In this document: positions 6,637 through 15,579 of the stretch, one piece after another | Numbering within the stretch: position 1 is the stretch's first letter | How the letters are laid out: each line of letters opens with the position of its first letter | Source: an uncultured Lachnospiraceae bacterium | GTDB taxonomy: Bacteria; Bacillota; Clostridia; Lachnospirales; Lachnospiraceae | Direction: 5' to 3' | Assembly (NCBI GenBank): GCA_910588815.1 | Contig: CAJUQY010000026.1 | Span: 3,596-40,387, forward strand | DNA: 36,792 bases | Program-made: the position numbers and the translations under genes | The notes under the pieces: model-generated | Told to the model about the DNA's origin: nothing | Database searches by the model: none | The model's input: only the letters and a program-made list of their open reading frames with translations

Positions 6637-8931
6637 CTACTTCGACGCCCTGTAATAGTTGATCAGGCATCCGTCCAGAATAATCTGCCGCTCGTCGTCG
6701 GTCAGTTCTCCCAGCTTCAGCGTGAATTCTCTCATGTGGTCTCCGGCCACATAAGCCGGGATCTCTGTCCTCTTCTGCTCCACCGCTTCTTTAATCCCGG
6801 GAATAAAGAGCCAATCCCCGTTCTTAAAAGGAAGCTCTCCCCCGTCCACAAGGAAGGGAAGCATACCCCAGTTGATGAGGTTGGAACGGTAACGCTTGGT
6901 GGCGTAGCCGTTCGCGATGTTGGCCCAGCCGCCGAGAACCTTCTGGCAGGAAGCCGCCTGCTCCCTGGCGGAACCGTCTCCCGGCTTCACCGCAAAGATC
7001 GTACTGCCGATTCCGGTATTCTCCCGTCCGGCATCCGCATATCTGATCCTCACCGCGTCCATAACCTCCTGTATCTCCGGCAGAACGCTGCAGGGCTTCT
7101 CTCCGCCTGTCCTAGCTTTCTCCGCCGCCTGCACCGCTTTTGCCCGCCCCACATAGGACGGATCCTTTCTGGAAAGGGTGAACTCCGCCAATCCCAAGGG
7201 ATTGGAGCGGTAGGATGAGGTCTCACCGGAGGGAATCAGTTCGTCTGTAGTCGTCACCGGATCGTGAATCTCGGAAACCACTTTTAAGAGCAGGTTCTCC
7301 GGCAGAGCCGACATCACCGGCCAGTCCTTGATATTGGGGCCGAAATGGATGTCCACGGAAGTGTCCGCCTGCCCCTTGCTGTCAAAGACCCGGTTCTCAT
7401 AGATCGTCCTGTCAAAATAGTATTTCGGCTTCGCGTAATTCACATCCAGCTCCGTCGCCGGGGTCAGGCAGCCCTTATTCGCGGCCGTCGCCGCGATGGA
7501 GCGGGCATCCATAAGGGCCACGGAAGCGATCTGTCCGCTCTGAAGCTTGGAGCCCTCCCTGTTGGGGAAGTTCCTGGTGGAATGACGGATGCTGAAAGCG
7601 TTGTTGGCCGGAGTGTCGCCCGCGCCGAAGCAGGGACCGCAGAAAGCTGTCTTGAGAACCGCCCCCGTCTGGAGAAGCTTCGCCGCCGCGCCGTTCTTGA
7701 TTAATTCCATATAAATCGGCATACTGGCCGGGTACACGCTCAAGGTAAACGCCCCGTTTCCGATGCTGGCCCCGTCGAGGATGTCGGCCGCATCACAGAT
7801 ATTCTCAAAGCCGCCGCCTGCACAGCCGGCGATAATCCCCTGCTCCACATAGAGTCTTCCGTCCCGGACCTTGTCCGCCAGAGAAAATTCCACGGCGTCC
7901 CCCAGGCTCACCTTCGCCCGCTTCTCCACATCCGCCAGCACATCGCCAAGGTTGGCATTGACCTCTTCAATCGTATAGGTATTGCTGGGATGGAAGGGCA
8001 TGGCGATCATGGGCTTCACCGCGCCGAGATCCACCTCCACGATTCCGTCATAATAGGCCGCCGCACCGGGAGCCAGCTCCCTGTAATCCTCCGGGCGCCC
8101 GTGAATCTCATAGAACTCCCGGATCTCTTTGTCATCTGTCGGCCAGATGGACGAAAGGCAGGTGGTCTCCGTGGTCATCACATCCACACCGATCCGGAAA
8201 TCCGCGCTCAAGCCCGCCACACCGGGGCCGACAAACTCCATGACCTTATTATTGACATAACCGCCCGCGAACACGGCGCCGATGATGGCAAGCGCCACGT
8301 CCTGGGGACCAACCCCCTTTTCCGGCTTTCCGGCCAGATAGATACCGACCACGCCAGGCATATTGATATCATATGTTTTATTCAAAAGCTGCTTCACCAG
8401 CTCCGGTCCGCCCTCACCCACCGCCATGGCGCCAAGAGCCCCGTAACGTGTATGGCTGTCGGAGCCAAGGATCATCTTTCCGCAGCCTGCCAGCATCTCC
8501 CTGGCATACTGGTGGATAACCGCCTGATGAGGCGGCACATAGACTCCGCCGTATTTCTGCGCGCAGGTCAGGCCAAACATGTGGTCGTCCTCATTGATGG
8601 TCCCCCCCACCGCGCACAGGCTGTTGTGGCAGTTGGTCAGCACATAGGGAATCGGGAATTTCTCCAGCCCGCTGGCCCTGGCCGTCTGAATGATCCCCAC
8701 AAAGGTAATATCATGAGAGGTCAGCTTGTCAAATTTGATCTTCAGCCTGTCCATATCTCCGGACGTATTGTGGGCCGCCAGGATCCTGTAGGCCATGGTC
8801 TCCTTCGCCGCTTCTTTCCTGTCCGGACAGGCGCCAAGCTTCGCCTCAAGCTTCGCCGCACATTCTTTATCGTCTGCAACCAGCTCCGTACCGTTTAACA
8901 GATAAGCGCCGGTCTCCCAAACTTTCACCAT
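6637..8931 (-). CDS. Aconitase-superfamily hydratase, YbhJ-like
   Basis: A 764-residue single-chain member of the aconitase superfamily, closest in layout to the poorly characterised E. coli YbhJ. Visible motifs are GSDSHTRYGALGAMAVGEGG in the first domain, GCAGGGFENI, and FCGPCFGAGDTPANNAFS with the paired cluster cysteines. The C-terminal swivel region includes NLINWGMLPFLVDGG. Retention of CGPC suggests a [4Fe-4S] cluster and a dehydratase or hydratase activity on an unknown carboxylic acid. AGGAGG precedes the ATG by about 8 nt and a near-consensus promoter lies at 8970-8998. It is transcribed alone. It is not a standard aconitase, and the substrate is unknown. Confidence 0.85.
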   Translation of the reverse strand: MVKVWETGAYLLNGTELVADDKECAAKLEAKLGACPDRKEAAKETMAYRILAAHNTSGDMDRLKIKFDKLTSHDITFVGIIQTARASGLEKFPIPYVLTNCHNSLCAVGGTINEDDHMFGLTCAQKYGGVYVPPHQAVIHQYAREMLAGCGKMILGSDSHTRYGALGAMAVGEGGPELVKQLLNKTYDINMPGVVGIYLAGKPEKGVGPQDVALAIIGAVFAGGYVNNKVMEFVGPGVAGLSADFRIGVDVMTTETTCLSSIWPTDDKEIREFYEIHGRPEDYRELAPGAAAYYDGIVEVDLGAVKPMIAMPFHPSNTYTIEEVNANLGDVLADVEKRAKVSLGDAVEFSLADKVRDGRLYVEQGIIAGCAGGGFENICDAADILDGASIGNGAFTLSVYPASMPIYMELIKNGAAAKLLQTGAVLKTAFCGPCFGAGDTPANNAFSIRHSTRNFPNREGSKLQSGQIASVALMDARSIAATAANKGCLTPATELDVNYAKPKYYFDRTIYENRVFDSKGQADTSVDIHFGPNIKDWPVMSALPENLLLKVVSEIHDPVTTTDELIPSGETSSYRSNPLGLAEFTLSRKDPSYVGRAKAVQAAEKARTGGEKPCSVLPEIQEVMDAVRIRYADAGRENTGIGSTIFAVKPGDGSAREQAASCQKVLGGWANIANGYATKRYRSNLINWGMLPFLVDGGELPFKNGDWLFIPGIKEAVEQKRTEIPAYVAGDHMREFTLKLGELTDDERQIILDGCLINYYRASK

Positions 8932-8969
8932 CGTTCGTCTCCTCCTTGGATGCTGTCATTTCCTATCTC

Positions 8970-8998
8970 ATTATGGTGTAATTCGTCCGGTAAGTCAA
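8970..8998 (-). promoter_or_regulatory. Promoter of the YbhJ-like hydratase
   Basis: Minus strand -35 TTGACT (8993-8998), 17-nt spacer, -10 CATAAT (8970-8975). Both boxes are one base from consensus. It lies directly after the stop of the upstream kinase gene, with no terminator between. Confidence 0.7.
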
Positions 8999-9012
8999 GC
9001 CAATTCTAAATT

Positions 9013-11886
9013 TTATTCTCCTGCTTTCGGCCCCTTATTCCGCCATCGAAGCCCGCTGCTCTCCAGCTCCTCCAAAGCTTCCTGCAAAAATCTGGCCTCC
9101 CGCTCCGCCTCGTCCTCATCCGGCTCCCCCACCAGGCCGGGGGCAGAATCCTCCCCGTCCGCAGTTCCGGAAGCGAAGGATTCCCCGTCCAGAAATTCCA
9201 GGTCATCCTCGGTTTCCTCCCCAAAGCTCTCAGGCTCATCCTCGTCTTCCCCCATCTCCTCCTCCGGGATTTCGTCAAAGCCCTCTTCCGGCTCCTCTTC
9301 CTCCGCAAGCTTAAACCGCACCGTCGCCTGGAACAGGTCTCCGTTCAGGTAAAGATCAAAAATACCTCCCTGAAGCTCCGTCAGGCTCTTGGCGATGGAA
9401 AGGCCCAGGCCGCTTCCCTCCGTTGTCCGGGAAGCGTCCCCCCTGGTAAACCGCTCCGTCAGCTCCTCCGGGGTGATGTTTAACTCCGCCTCGGAAATAT
9501 TTTTCATGGTAAAGGTGGCGTGTCCCTCCCACTCTGACACGCTGATATAGACCCTGGTCCCCGGCATGGCATATTTTTTCGTATTCTGGAACAGGTTTTC
9601 CAAAATTCTCCACACCCGTCTTCCGTCGGCAACCACATGGAGGGAATATTCCGGGAAGGATGTCACCGGGATCAGCCCCCGCTCCCTGAACTTCTCCTCA
9701 AACTCGCCGCCCGCCTGCTTCACCAGCTCCACGAAATTGATCCGCTCCAGCTGCAGACTGATATTGCCAGAGCTGGCCCTGGATGCCTCCACCAGATCTT
9801 CCGTCAGATTTTTGAGCCTCTGGGACTTCTGATCCAGCACCTCCAGATATCTCGTCAGCGTCTCGTCCTCAATATTCTCCCGCTTCATCAAATCCACATA
9901 ATTGATGATGGATGTGAGCGGCGTCTTGATATCGTGTGAGACGTTAGTGATCAGATCCGCCTTCATCCGCTCACTTTTCACCGCCGTATCCACCGCGTCC
10001 TGGAACCCTGCTCCGATGTTGTTGATCGCCTCCACCAGCCGCCTGTCGTCCGCAAGCATTCCCTCGTCGCCGATCACATACTCCAGATCCCCTCCGGAGA
10101 TCCGCTCCACCCCCTCCAGAATCCGCCTCCGGTTAATGACCGCCCACAGAATCACCCCGGCCGCCGCGACCTGGATGCCCACAAAAACGATGATCCCTGT
10201 CACATAGAGAAAAAAAGAACCCCAGAACCGGTTGATGGTGATGAACATGCAAAGGGGGATCGTGATGACCCAGTACAGGATGATGACTGCCGTCACCTTT
10301 CCGCTGGTGGGCCAATTTCTCACCAGGGCTTTCCCCCATCTCACAAGAGTCATACATACTTTCCTCAACAGGCTGTTCTTCCAGACGATCCCAGCCTTCA
10401 GCCGCTTCACCAGGCTGAAAAAACCAATCAGCCCGATAATGACGGAGACTGCCACAGACACGATCTGCATGACCGTGTAAATCTGTCTGGATGTAAAAAA
10501 GCTTTCTGCAAATACTGTTGCCAGCCAGCTGCAGATAAAGACAAAGGCCAGGATTCCCCCTATGATCAGAAGAGCCGCCGGTTCCGTGGGCCACCGGTCA
10601 AATTTATCCAGGCAGATCTCCTCATGGCCCTCCCTGTGCCCTACCGAAGCCATCAGATAAATGAAAAACAGTATCCCCCCCACCATGCCGATGACAATGG
10701 CAAACAGCGATAGGAGAAGCACCGGCCGGCACTGGGCAAAGCCCTCCGCCATCAGCTTATAATCGTCCACCACCAGATACCTGGTATCCAGCCCGATCGA
10801 AAAAGAGGCGCCGGAATTCACTCCCACCAGCGACGAAGCCAGATAATCCAGGTTCCACAGATTTAAGTCGGTCTTGGTGAAATTGCTTTTGATGATGTGG
10901 GTATCATTATCATAGGAAATATATTTTTCAAAATTCGTGATCTCATCCGCGTTGGTCTCGTCGTTGGTCAGCCGAAGCAGGGAACTCTCCTCATAGATCA
11001 GATAGCGCAGGTTCGTTTTTTCCGAATCAAATTTATTAGCCAGTTCATAATATCTGTTTAAAAGTCCGATTCCCCGCTCATAGAGCTCCGTCAGTGTGAT
11101 CTCCTCATACTGAACATCCTTCTGCTGCAGGAAATCATAGGTCACCAGGCAGGTCTGCCCCGGATAAATACTGATTTCCGCTGTGGACTTTAACGGAAGA
11201 AGCACTATCTGCTCCGCCCCCGGCCATCCCTGCCTGGTGACAAGGTGCAGCTTCTGGGCATCCGTCAGGCTGTACCATTCATCCTGATACACTTCAGCCT
11301 CCGCCCTGCTATATCCCTCCTCCAGCAAATATTCCTCAAAATATGCTCTGTACTCCTCCGGATTCATGTCAATGTAATCAAGGATTGTCGTCTCCGCGAC
11401 AGCTGTTCCGGTCTCCTCCAAGTCAATGTCCGCCTCCACGAGTTCCCGCCCAAATTCTTCCTCTTCCGCGGAGGAGCCTTCATCCACAGCCTCCGACTGT
11501 TCTTCGCCGTCCCTCTCCCGCAGGTCAATCTCCTGCAGTGCCCGGCTGATATTCTCTAAATCCTGGATACACAGATAATACTGTACGCCATTGATATCAG
11601 CGATATATAAAGGCTCTCTCCGGTTCTTCTCATCGGAATTCGTAAAAAACTGAGACAAGGACCCATAAGCAAAAATGTCCTCCGTATCCCGCAGAATCTT
11701 CTGTTCCAGGGTGGCCGTATGTTCAAACCGGCCCGTCTGGAGCAGCTCCTTTTTGCTGTAAAGATAATCCCCGAAATTATTGACATAATAAAGGCCCGCC
11801 CCTCCGGCCACCGTTATACACATAAACAGGACAAAAAGCAACACCGCTCCCAGTTTCTTTTTCTGCGTATATTTGCGCACCTTCAT
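9013..11886 (-). CDS. Large multi-pass sensor histidine kinase with acidic C-terminal tail
   Basis: Sensor kinase of 957 residues, about twice the usual length. One membrane segment at about 13-35 is followed by a roughly 350-residue extracytoplasmic domain, with an acidic stretch near 125-165. Five more hydrophobic segments lie between about 388 and 590. A HAMP-like linker follows, then HisKA with the phospho-acceptor at about His651 (NVSHDIKTPLTS), the N box (ENLFQNTKKYAM) and the G box (TEGSGLGLSIAKSL). Beyond the ATPase domain there is a tail of about 95 residues that is mostly Glu/Asp and looks disordered. The OmpR-type regulator is 17 nt upstream in the same operon. The signal sensed is unknown. 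Confidence 0.9.
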   Translation of the reverse strand: MKVRKYTQKKKLGAVLLFVLFMCITVAGGAGLYYVNNFGDYLYSKKELLQTGRFEHTATLEQKILRDTEDIFAYGSLSQFFTNSDEKNRREPLYIADINGVQYYLCIQDLENISRALQEIDLRERDGEEQSEAVDEGSSAEEEEFGRELVEADIDLEETGTAVAETTILDYIDMNPEEYRAYFEEYLLEEGYSRAEAEVYQDEWYSLTDAQKLHLVTRQGWPGAEQIVLLPLKSTAEISIYPGQTCLVTYDFLQQKDVQYEEITLTELYERGIGLLNRYYELANKFDSEKTNLRYLIYEESSLLRLTNDETNADEITNFEKYISYDNDTHIIKSNFTKTDLNLWNLDYLASSLVGVNSGASFSIGLDTRYLVVDDYKLMAEGFAQCRPVLLLSLFAIVIGMVGGILFFIYLMASVGHREGHEEICLDKFDRWPTEPAALLIIGGILAFVFICSWLATVFAESFFTSRQIYTVMQIVSVAVSVIIGLIGFFSLVKRLKAGIVWKNSLLRKVCMTLVRWGKALVRNWPTSGKVTAVIILYWVITIPLCMFITINRFWGSFFLYVTGIIVFVGIQVAAAGVILWAVINRRRILEGVERISGGDLEYVIGDEGMLADDRRLVEAINNIGAGFQDAVDTAVKSERMKADLITNVSHDIKTPLTSIINYVDLMKRENIEDETLTRYLEVLDQKSQRLKNLTEDLVEASRASSGNISLQLERINFVELVKQAGGEFEEKFRERGLIPVTSFPEYSLHVVADGRRVWRILENLFQNTKKYAMPGTRVYISVSEWEGHATFTMKNISEAELNITPEELTERFTRGDASRTTEGSGLGLSIAKSLTELQGGIFDLYLNGDLFQATVRFKLAEEEEPEEGFDEIPEEEMGEDEDEPESFGEETEDDLEFLDGESFASGTADGEDSAPGLVGEPDEDEAEREARFLQEALEELESSGLRWRNKGPKAGE

Positions 11887-11903
11887 GGCAGGCCCTCCAT
11901 TTT

Positions 11904-12605
11904 TTAAAGCTTCTCTACCTTATAGCCTACTCCCCAGACCACTTTTAAATAAGTAGGGTTCTTGGGATTGATTTCAATTTTCTCTCTGATATGCCGGATA
12001 TGGACGGCCACCGTGTTGTCCACGCCGATGGCTTCCTCATTCCAGATATTTTCATAAATCTGCTCGATGGAAAAAACCTTCCCCGCATTCATGACCAGGA
12101 AGCGAAGGATGTTGTACTCCATGGGAGTCAGCTTCACCGGCTCCCCGTCAACCGTCACCTCCTTGGTATCGTCGTTGATGCAGAGCCCGCCGGTCTTGTG
12201 GATGGTGTCGCCGTTTTCCATGGCCATGGTTCCCAGCTTCGTATATCTGCGGATATGAGATTTCACTCTGGCCACCAGCTCCAGTGGGTTAAAAGGCTTG
12301 GTAATGTAATCATCTGCTCCGATGTTCAGTCCCAGGATCTTATCCACGTCTTCGGACTTGGCCGACAGGATGATAATGGGAACGCTGCTGGTCTCCCGGA
12401 TCTTAAGGGTAGCCCGGATGCCGTCCAGCTTCGGCATCATCACATCAATCAGAAGAAGTTCCACCTTGTGATCCCCCAGAAGCTTGATAGCCTCCTCCCC
12501 GTCATAAGCTTTCAGGACGTTGTATCCTTCCTGCCTAAGATAAATGTCGATGGCCTCTACGATTTCCCGGTCGTCATCACATACCAGTATGGTAATCTCA
12601 TCCAT
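11904..12605 (-). CDS. OmpR-family response regulator
   Basis: A 233-residue regulator with an N-terminal receiver domain (acidic pocket at Asp10-Asp12, phospho-acceptor Asp54 in LLIDVMMPKLDG, and a KPF switch motif) and a C-terminal winged-helix DNA-binding domain ending VWGVGYKVEKL. It is the first gene of a two-gene operon and is followed after 17 nt by the 957-residue kinase, which is its obvious partner. Target genes cannot be read from the sequence. Confidence 0.93.
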   Translation of the reverse strand: MDEITILVCDDDREIVEAIDIYLRQEGYNVLKAYDGEEAIKLLGDHKVELLLIDVMMPKLDGIRATLKIRETSSVPIIILSAKSEDVDKILGLNIGADDYITKPFNPLELVARVKSHIRRYTKLGTMAMENGDTIHKTGGLCINDDTKEVTVDGEPVKLTPMEYNILRFLVMNAGKVFSIEQIYENIWNEEAIGVDNTVAVHIRHIREKIEINPKNPTYLKVVWGVGYKVEKL

Positions 12606-12666
12606 GTCTCATGCCCCTCCCGCTCTTTCTTCTTGTCTTCCCCACCATTATCATAGCAAGGCAATT

Positions 12667-12685
12667 TAAAAATCCCCGTGGGATT
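12667..12685 (-). terminator. Terminator after the HAD phosphatase gene
   Basis: Minus strand AATCCC-ACG-GGGATT followed by TTT. The stem is short but correctly placed between the HAD gene and the response-regulator gene. Confidence 0.55.
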
Positions 12686-12755
12686 CCCTTAATATTTTCT
12701 AAATTCTCTCTGTCTGCGCGTCCATTGCCATCGGATCGTCTTCCGTCAAAGCGGG

Positions 12756-13430
12756 TCAGCCGCTCACAAGCTCCAGAATATCCTGCACGGTCTCGGCCAG
12801 ATAGACCGCCCCGTTTTCCCTGAGCTCCCCAAAGCCCCGAAAGCCCCAGCCCACGCCGACGGTGTCCATGCCCGCGTTCTTCCCGGTCTTCATGTCGGTG
12901 CCGGAATCGCCCACGTAGAGCACTTCCTCCGGTTTAAGACCCATCCGCACGCAAAGCTCCAAAGCTCCCGCCGGATCCGGCTTTCTCGGCACTCCCGCCC
13001 TCTCTCCGAACACCCCCGCAAAGGGAATCCGGTGAAACAGCTTGCCGACCAGCTTTTCCGTGTAATCCGTACGCTTGTTGGAATTGACCGCCAGAAAAAT
13101 ACCCCGCTTCGCCAGCTCGTCCAAAAGCCCGTCGATCCCGTCATACGGACGGCTTTTATCCATATATCGTCTGTCATAGGCCTCCACAAAAAAGCCAAGC
13201 ATCTGCTCAATAATCCCGTCGTCCTCCCTGACGTTCTCCGGCACGCTGTTCTCCATCAGGTTCCGGAACCCCCGGCCCACCTTAAACCGGTAATCTTCCA
13301 CCGGCCAGACCGGATATCCCATCCGCTCCAGGGCTTCGTTGACACTGTCCGCCAAATCCTCCAATGTATCGATCAGCGTCCCGTCCAGATCAAAAATAAT
13401 CCCTCTGTATTTTTTCCTCTCTTCTCTCAT
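12756..13430 (-). CDS. HAD-superfamily hydrolase, phosphoglycolate phosphatase-like
   Basis: A 224-residue haloacid-dehalogenase phosphatase of subfamily IA. Motif I is FDLDGTLIDT, motif II is in AVNSNKRTD, the lysine region is KPDPAGAL, and motif III is YVGDSGTDMKTG. The cap is helical, as in Gph and PpaX. A role in clearing 2-phosphoglycolate or pyrophosphate-type by-products is typical of the family, but substrate cannot be assigned. The ATG at 13430 with GAGG 6 nt upstream is preferred over a GTG 21 nt earlier. It sits after the HTH gene on the same strand, with a terminator between. Confidence 0.85.
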   Translation of the reverse strand: MREERKKYRGIIFDLDGTLIDTLEDLADSVNEALERMGYPVWPVEDYRFKVGRGFRNLMENSVPENVREDDGIIEQMLGFFVEAYDRRYMDKSRPYDGIDGLLDELAKRGIFLAVNSNKRTDYTEKLVGKLFHRIPFAGVFGERAGVPRKPDPAGALELCVRMGLKPEEVLYVGDSGTDMKTGKNAGMDTVGVGWGFRGFGELRENGAVYLAETVQDILELVSG

Positions 13431-13476
13431 GTCGTTCCTCTCACTCTCCACTGTTTTCCCACATTATTAAACCGGG

Positions 13477-13502
13477 AAAAAATCGTCCCTTTCATGAAGG
13501 GA
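13477..13502 (-). terminator. Terminator after the HTH gene
   Basis: Minus strand TCCCTT-CATGA-AAGGGA followed by CGATTTTTT. It lies about 45 nt beyond the stop at 13545 and just before the HAD gene. Confidence 0.65.
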
Positions 13503-13544
13503 AGCGTGTTCCTGGCCGAAAAGAAGCAATTTCCTTCCGCAATC

Positions 13545-15437
13545 TCAGTCTAAATAAACCGGCGGCTCATAATCCTTCCCCAAAAGCGCCCGCTTATTGA
13601 TCTGGAAATTCAGGAAAGCTCTTTCTGCCTGCACAATCCATCTGTGCTCATCCTGATCATATACCAAAAGCATGTCCGGCTGTGTGGGATGATGCTTGAC
13701 CGTGTTTGTCTCATATTCCTTTCCGGTAACCGGATCAATTGCCGGTCCCTGCAAATCAAGCGGCTCCGCCTCCGGCCTCCCTGCCCGGCTTCCCTGCACT
13801 TTTGCTTCCGCCTCGTTTTCTGCTTCGGCCCCGGTCACTCCGGTTTTGCGATCCACCGTCTCTGTCCGGGCTTCCGGCAAAATGCGGAGCTTCGATTCCC
13901 TCCTCGCCGTCCCCGCCACATCGTTCTTCCTCTCCGCTTCCCTCCCTTTTCCTCCCCGGCGGGCACGGCCCTCCAGCGCCCGCAAAAACGGGTTTTCCAG
14001 TCTCCGCTTTACCGCCGCATCCCAGGAAGCGATTTTCTTTTCCATATCCGGAGTCAGGTCTTCCTCCTCCGGTTCCGCGCTCTCTTCCTCAAATAACTCC
14101 TCCCGCACATCCGCCTCGGGTTCTTCCACCTCATGCCAGTAGCCATTCTCCCCCATCGGCTTCCCCGGAGGCGTCTCCTCCGGCTCCCTGGGAATCACAT
14201 ATGGCGCGGACACAGAAGAAATATCTCCTTTACTCCCGGAAAAGCTTCCCGGTTCTCGAAGCCCAGACAACGAGGCTTCCCCGGATTCCTCCGGCATCTC
14301 TTCTGTTGTCTTCTCCGCATCCTCCTCCGCCTTTCTCGGAATCACATAAGGCGCAGAGGCGAAGGACACGTCGCCGCCGCCCTCCGGAATCATGTCCAAA
14401 CCCTGATTCTCCCAGGCATTTCCCTGCTCCAAAGGCGTCTCCATCTCCCCGGGCGCCGTCTGCTGTGCTTCCGGCAGCGGTTCCTCCCGCTGCATCACAT
14501 AAGCCTGAGAAACCTCCTCCCCATAAAAATCCTCCAGATCAAAGAATTCCAAATCCTCCAGGTCATCCAGATCATCTGCCTCCCCGGAACTTTCCGAATC
14601 CCTCTGTCCTTCTGAAACCTCCGTATGATCCGCGCTCTCCGAATCATCCGCTTCTTCTGAATGCTCCGGCTCTTCCGGTTTCTCTGACTTTTCTGCCTCT
14701 TCTGCTCTCCCCGGCTCCTCCGACTGTTTCGGTTCCTCTGCCCTTTCCGGTTTCTCCGGCTGCTTCGGTTCCTCTGCCCTTTCCGGTTTCTCCGACTGCT
14801 TCGGTTCCTCTGCCCTTTCCGGTTTCTCCGGCTGCTTCGTCTCTTCTGTTTTCTCCGGCTCCACATCTGTGACGGAAACCTCTTCCCAGAAAGCGCTTTC
14901 CCCTAAATCTTCTAACTCCTCCGGTTCCGAAAACAGATCTTCCGCAAAAGGCAAATCTTCCGGTTCTTTCACCGCCATGGCCGGGACAGTTAAAGTCGGC
15001 CAGATAAGAGGCTTTTTGCGTGCCCAAGCCAGCTTATCCTCCTCCGGTTCTTTAAACCTTCTTTCCTTCTCTTCCGGAATCGGCTGCCTGGTCACCGCCG
15101 CTTCTTTCTTTGCAAGTTTGGCCTCCTCAGCCGTCCTGTCCTTTGCAGGACGGCGTTCCAACGTCGGCTCTGCCGGCTGGGAGGCCGCCACAATTTGGGC
15201 GGAAGAGGCCGTCGCCTCCGCCGGGTCAATTACAGAAATCTGCACCGCACACCCCAACGCCTGGGCAATCTCTTTCATGTCCTGTTCCTGGAAATTATCC
15301 CTGTTTAACTTCTGGGTCAGATTCTGCCTTGACATAGGTTTCCCCGTCTGGACCTCCACCAGTTCTGCCAATTGACGGATGGTCATATTTTTTCTTTTCA
15401 GTATAATTTTGATCTGTTCGCCAAAGGTCAATTCCAT
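13545..15437 (-). CDS. Helix-turn-helix protein with a long disordered acidic repeat region
   Basis: A 630-residue protein of unknown role. Residues 1-70 form a helix-turn-helix of Cro/C1 type (MTIRQLAELVEV, then MSRQNLTQKL). The next 450 or so residues are low-complexity, rich in Glu, Pro, Ser and Lys. They include three 12-residue units KQ(P/S)EKPERAEEP and three copies of a short motif ending YV(I/M)xR (QAYVMQR, APYVIPR, APYVIPR). A conserved-looking C-terminal block of about 65 residues (DPVTGKEYETN through RWIVQAERAFLNF to the end) closes it. The ATG at 15437 is chosen because GAGAGG lies 9 nt upstream; an ATG 21 nt earlier has none. It has its own promoter and terminator. Confidence 0.75.
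   Translation of the reverse strand: MELTFGEQIKIILKRKNMTIRQLAELVEVQTGKPMSRQNLTQKLNRDNFQEQDMKEIAQALGCAVQISVIDPAEATASSAQIVAASQPAEPTLERRPAKDRTAEEAKLAKKEAAVTRQPIPEEKERRFKEPEEDKLAWARKKPLIWPTLTVPAMAVKEPEDLPFAEDLFSEPEELEDLGESAFWEEVSVTDVEPEKTEETKQPEKPERAEEPKQSEKPERAEEPKQPEKPERAEEPKQSEEPGRAEEAEKSEKPEEPEHSEEADDSESADHTEVSEGQRDSESSGEADDLDDLEDLEFFDLEDFYGEEVSQAYVMQREEPLPEAQQTAPGEMETPLEQGNAWENQGLDMIPEGGGDVSFASAPYVIPRKAEEDAEKTTEEMPEESGEASLSGLREPGSFSGSKGDISSVSAPYVIPREPEETPPGKPMGENGYWHEVEEPEADVREELFEEESAEPEEEDLTPDMEKKIASWDAAVKRRLENPFLRALEGRARRGGKGREAERKNDVAGTARRESKLRILPEARTETVDRKTGVTGAEAENEAEAKVQGSRAGRPEAEPLDLQGPAIDPVTGKEYETNTVKHHPTQPDMLLVYDQDEHRWIVQAERAFLNFQINKRALLGKDYEPPVYLD
14724..14831 (-). repeat. Three 36-bp tandem repeats inside the HTH gene
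   Basis: Units at 14724-14759, 14760-14795 and 14796-14831 differ at only two positions and encode KQ(P/S)EKPERAEEP. A decayed copy flanks each side. The near identity at DNA level indicates recent expansion, so copy number probably varies among strains. Confidence 0.9.
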
Positions 15438-15477
15438 ATTTGAATACCTCTCTGCCATACGATATGTTCTACTATCG

Positions 15478-15506
15478 ATTGTAAATCATTGACCATATTT
15501 TGTAAA
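15478..15506 (-). promoter_or_regulatory. Promoter of the HTH gene
   Basis: Minus strand -35 TTTACA (15501-15506), 17-nt spacer, -10 TACAAT (15478-15483), each one base from consensus. Confidence 0.65.
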
Positions 15507-15550
15507 CTGAATTCTTTCTTAAGAAACAGCTATACTTGTCTTCCAGCCGG

Positions 15551-15559
15551 TGCTATAAT
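15551..15559 (+). promoter_or_regulatory. Extended -10 promoter of the membrane protein gene
   Basis: TGCTATAAT gives a perfect -10 with the extended TGN element, 20 nt before the ATG. No good -35 is seen, as is common for extended -10 promoters. The promoter is divergent from that of the HTH gene, about 45 bp away. Confidence 0.55.
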
Positions 15560-15579
15560 GAAAAAAAAAGGAGAATTCC

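Noticed and set aside
13739..14872. 377-codon plus-strand Pro/Ser-rich ORF
   Set aside because: It is antisense to the HTH gene's repeat region; open frame arises from the low-complexity coding strand.
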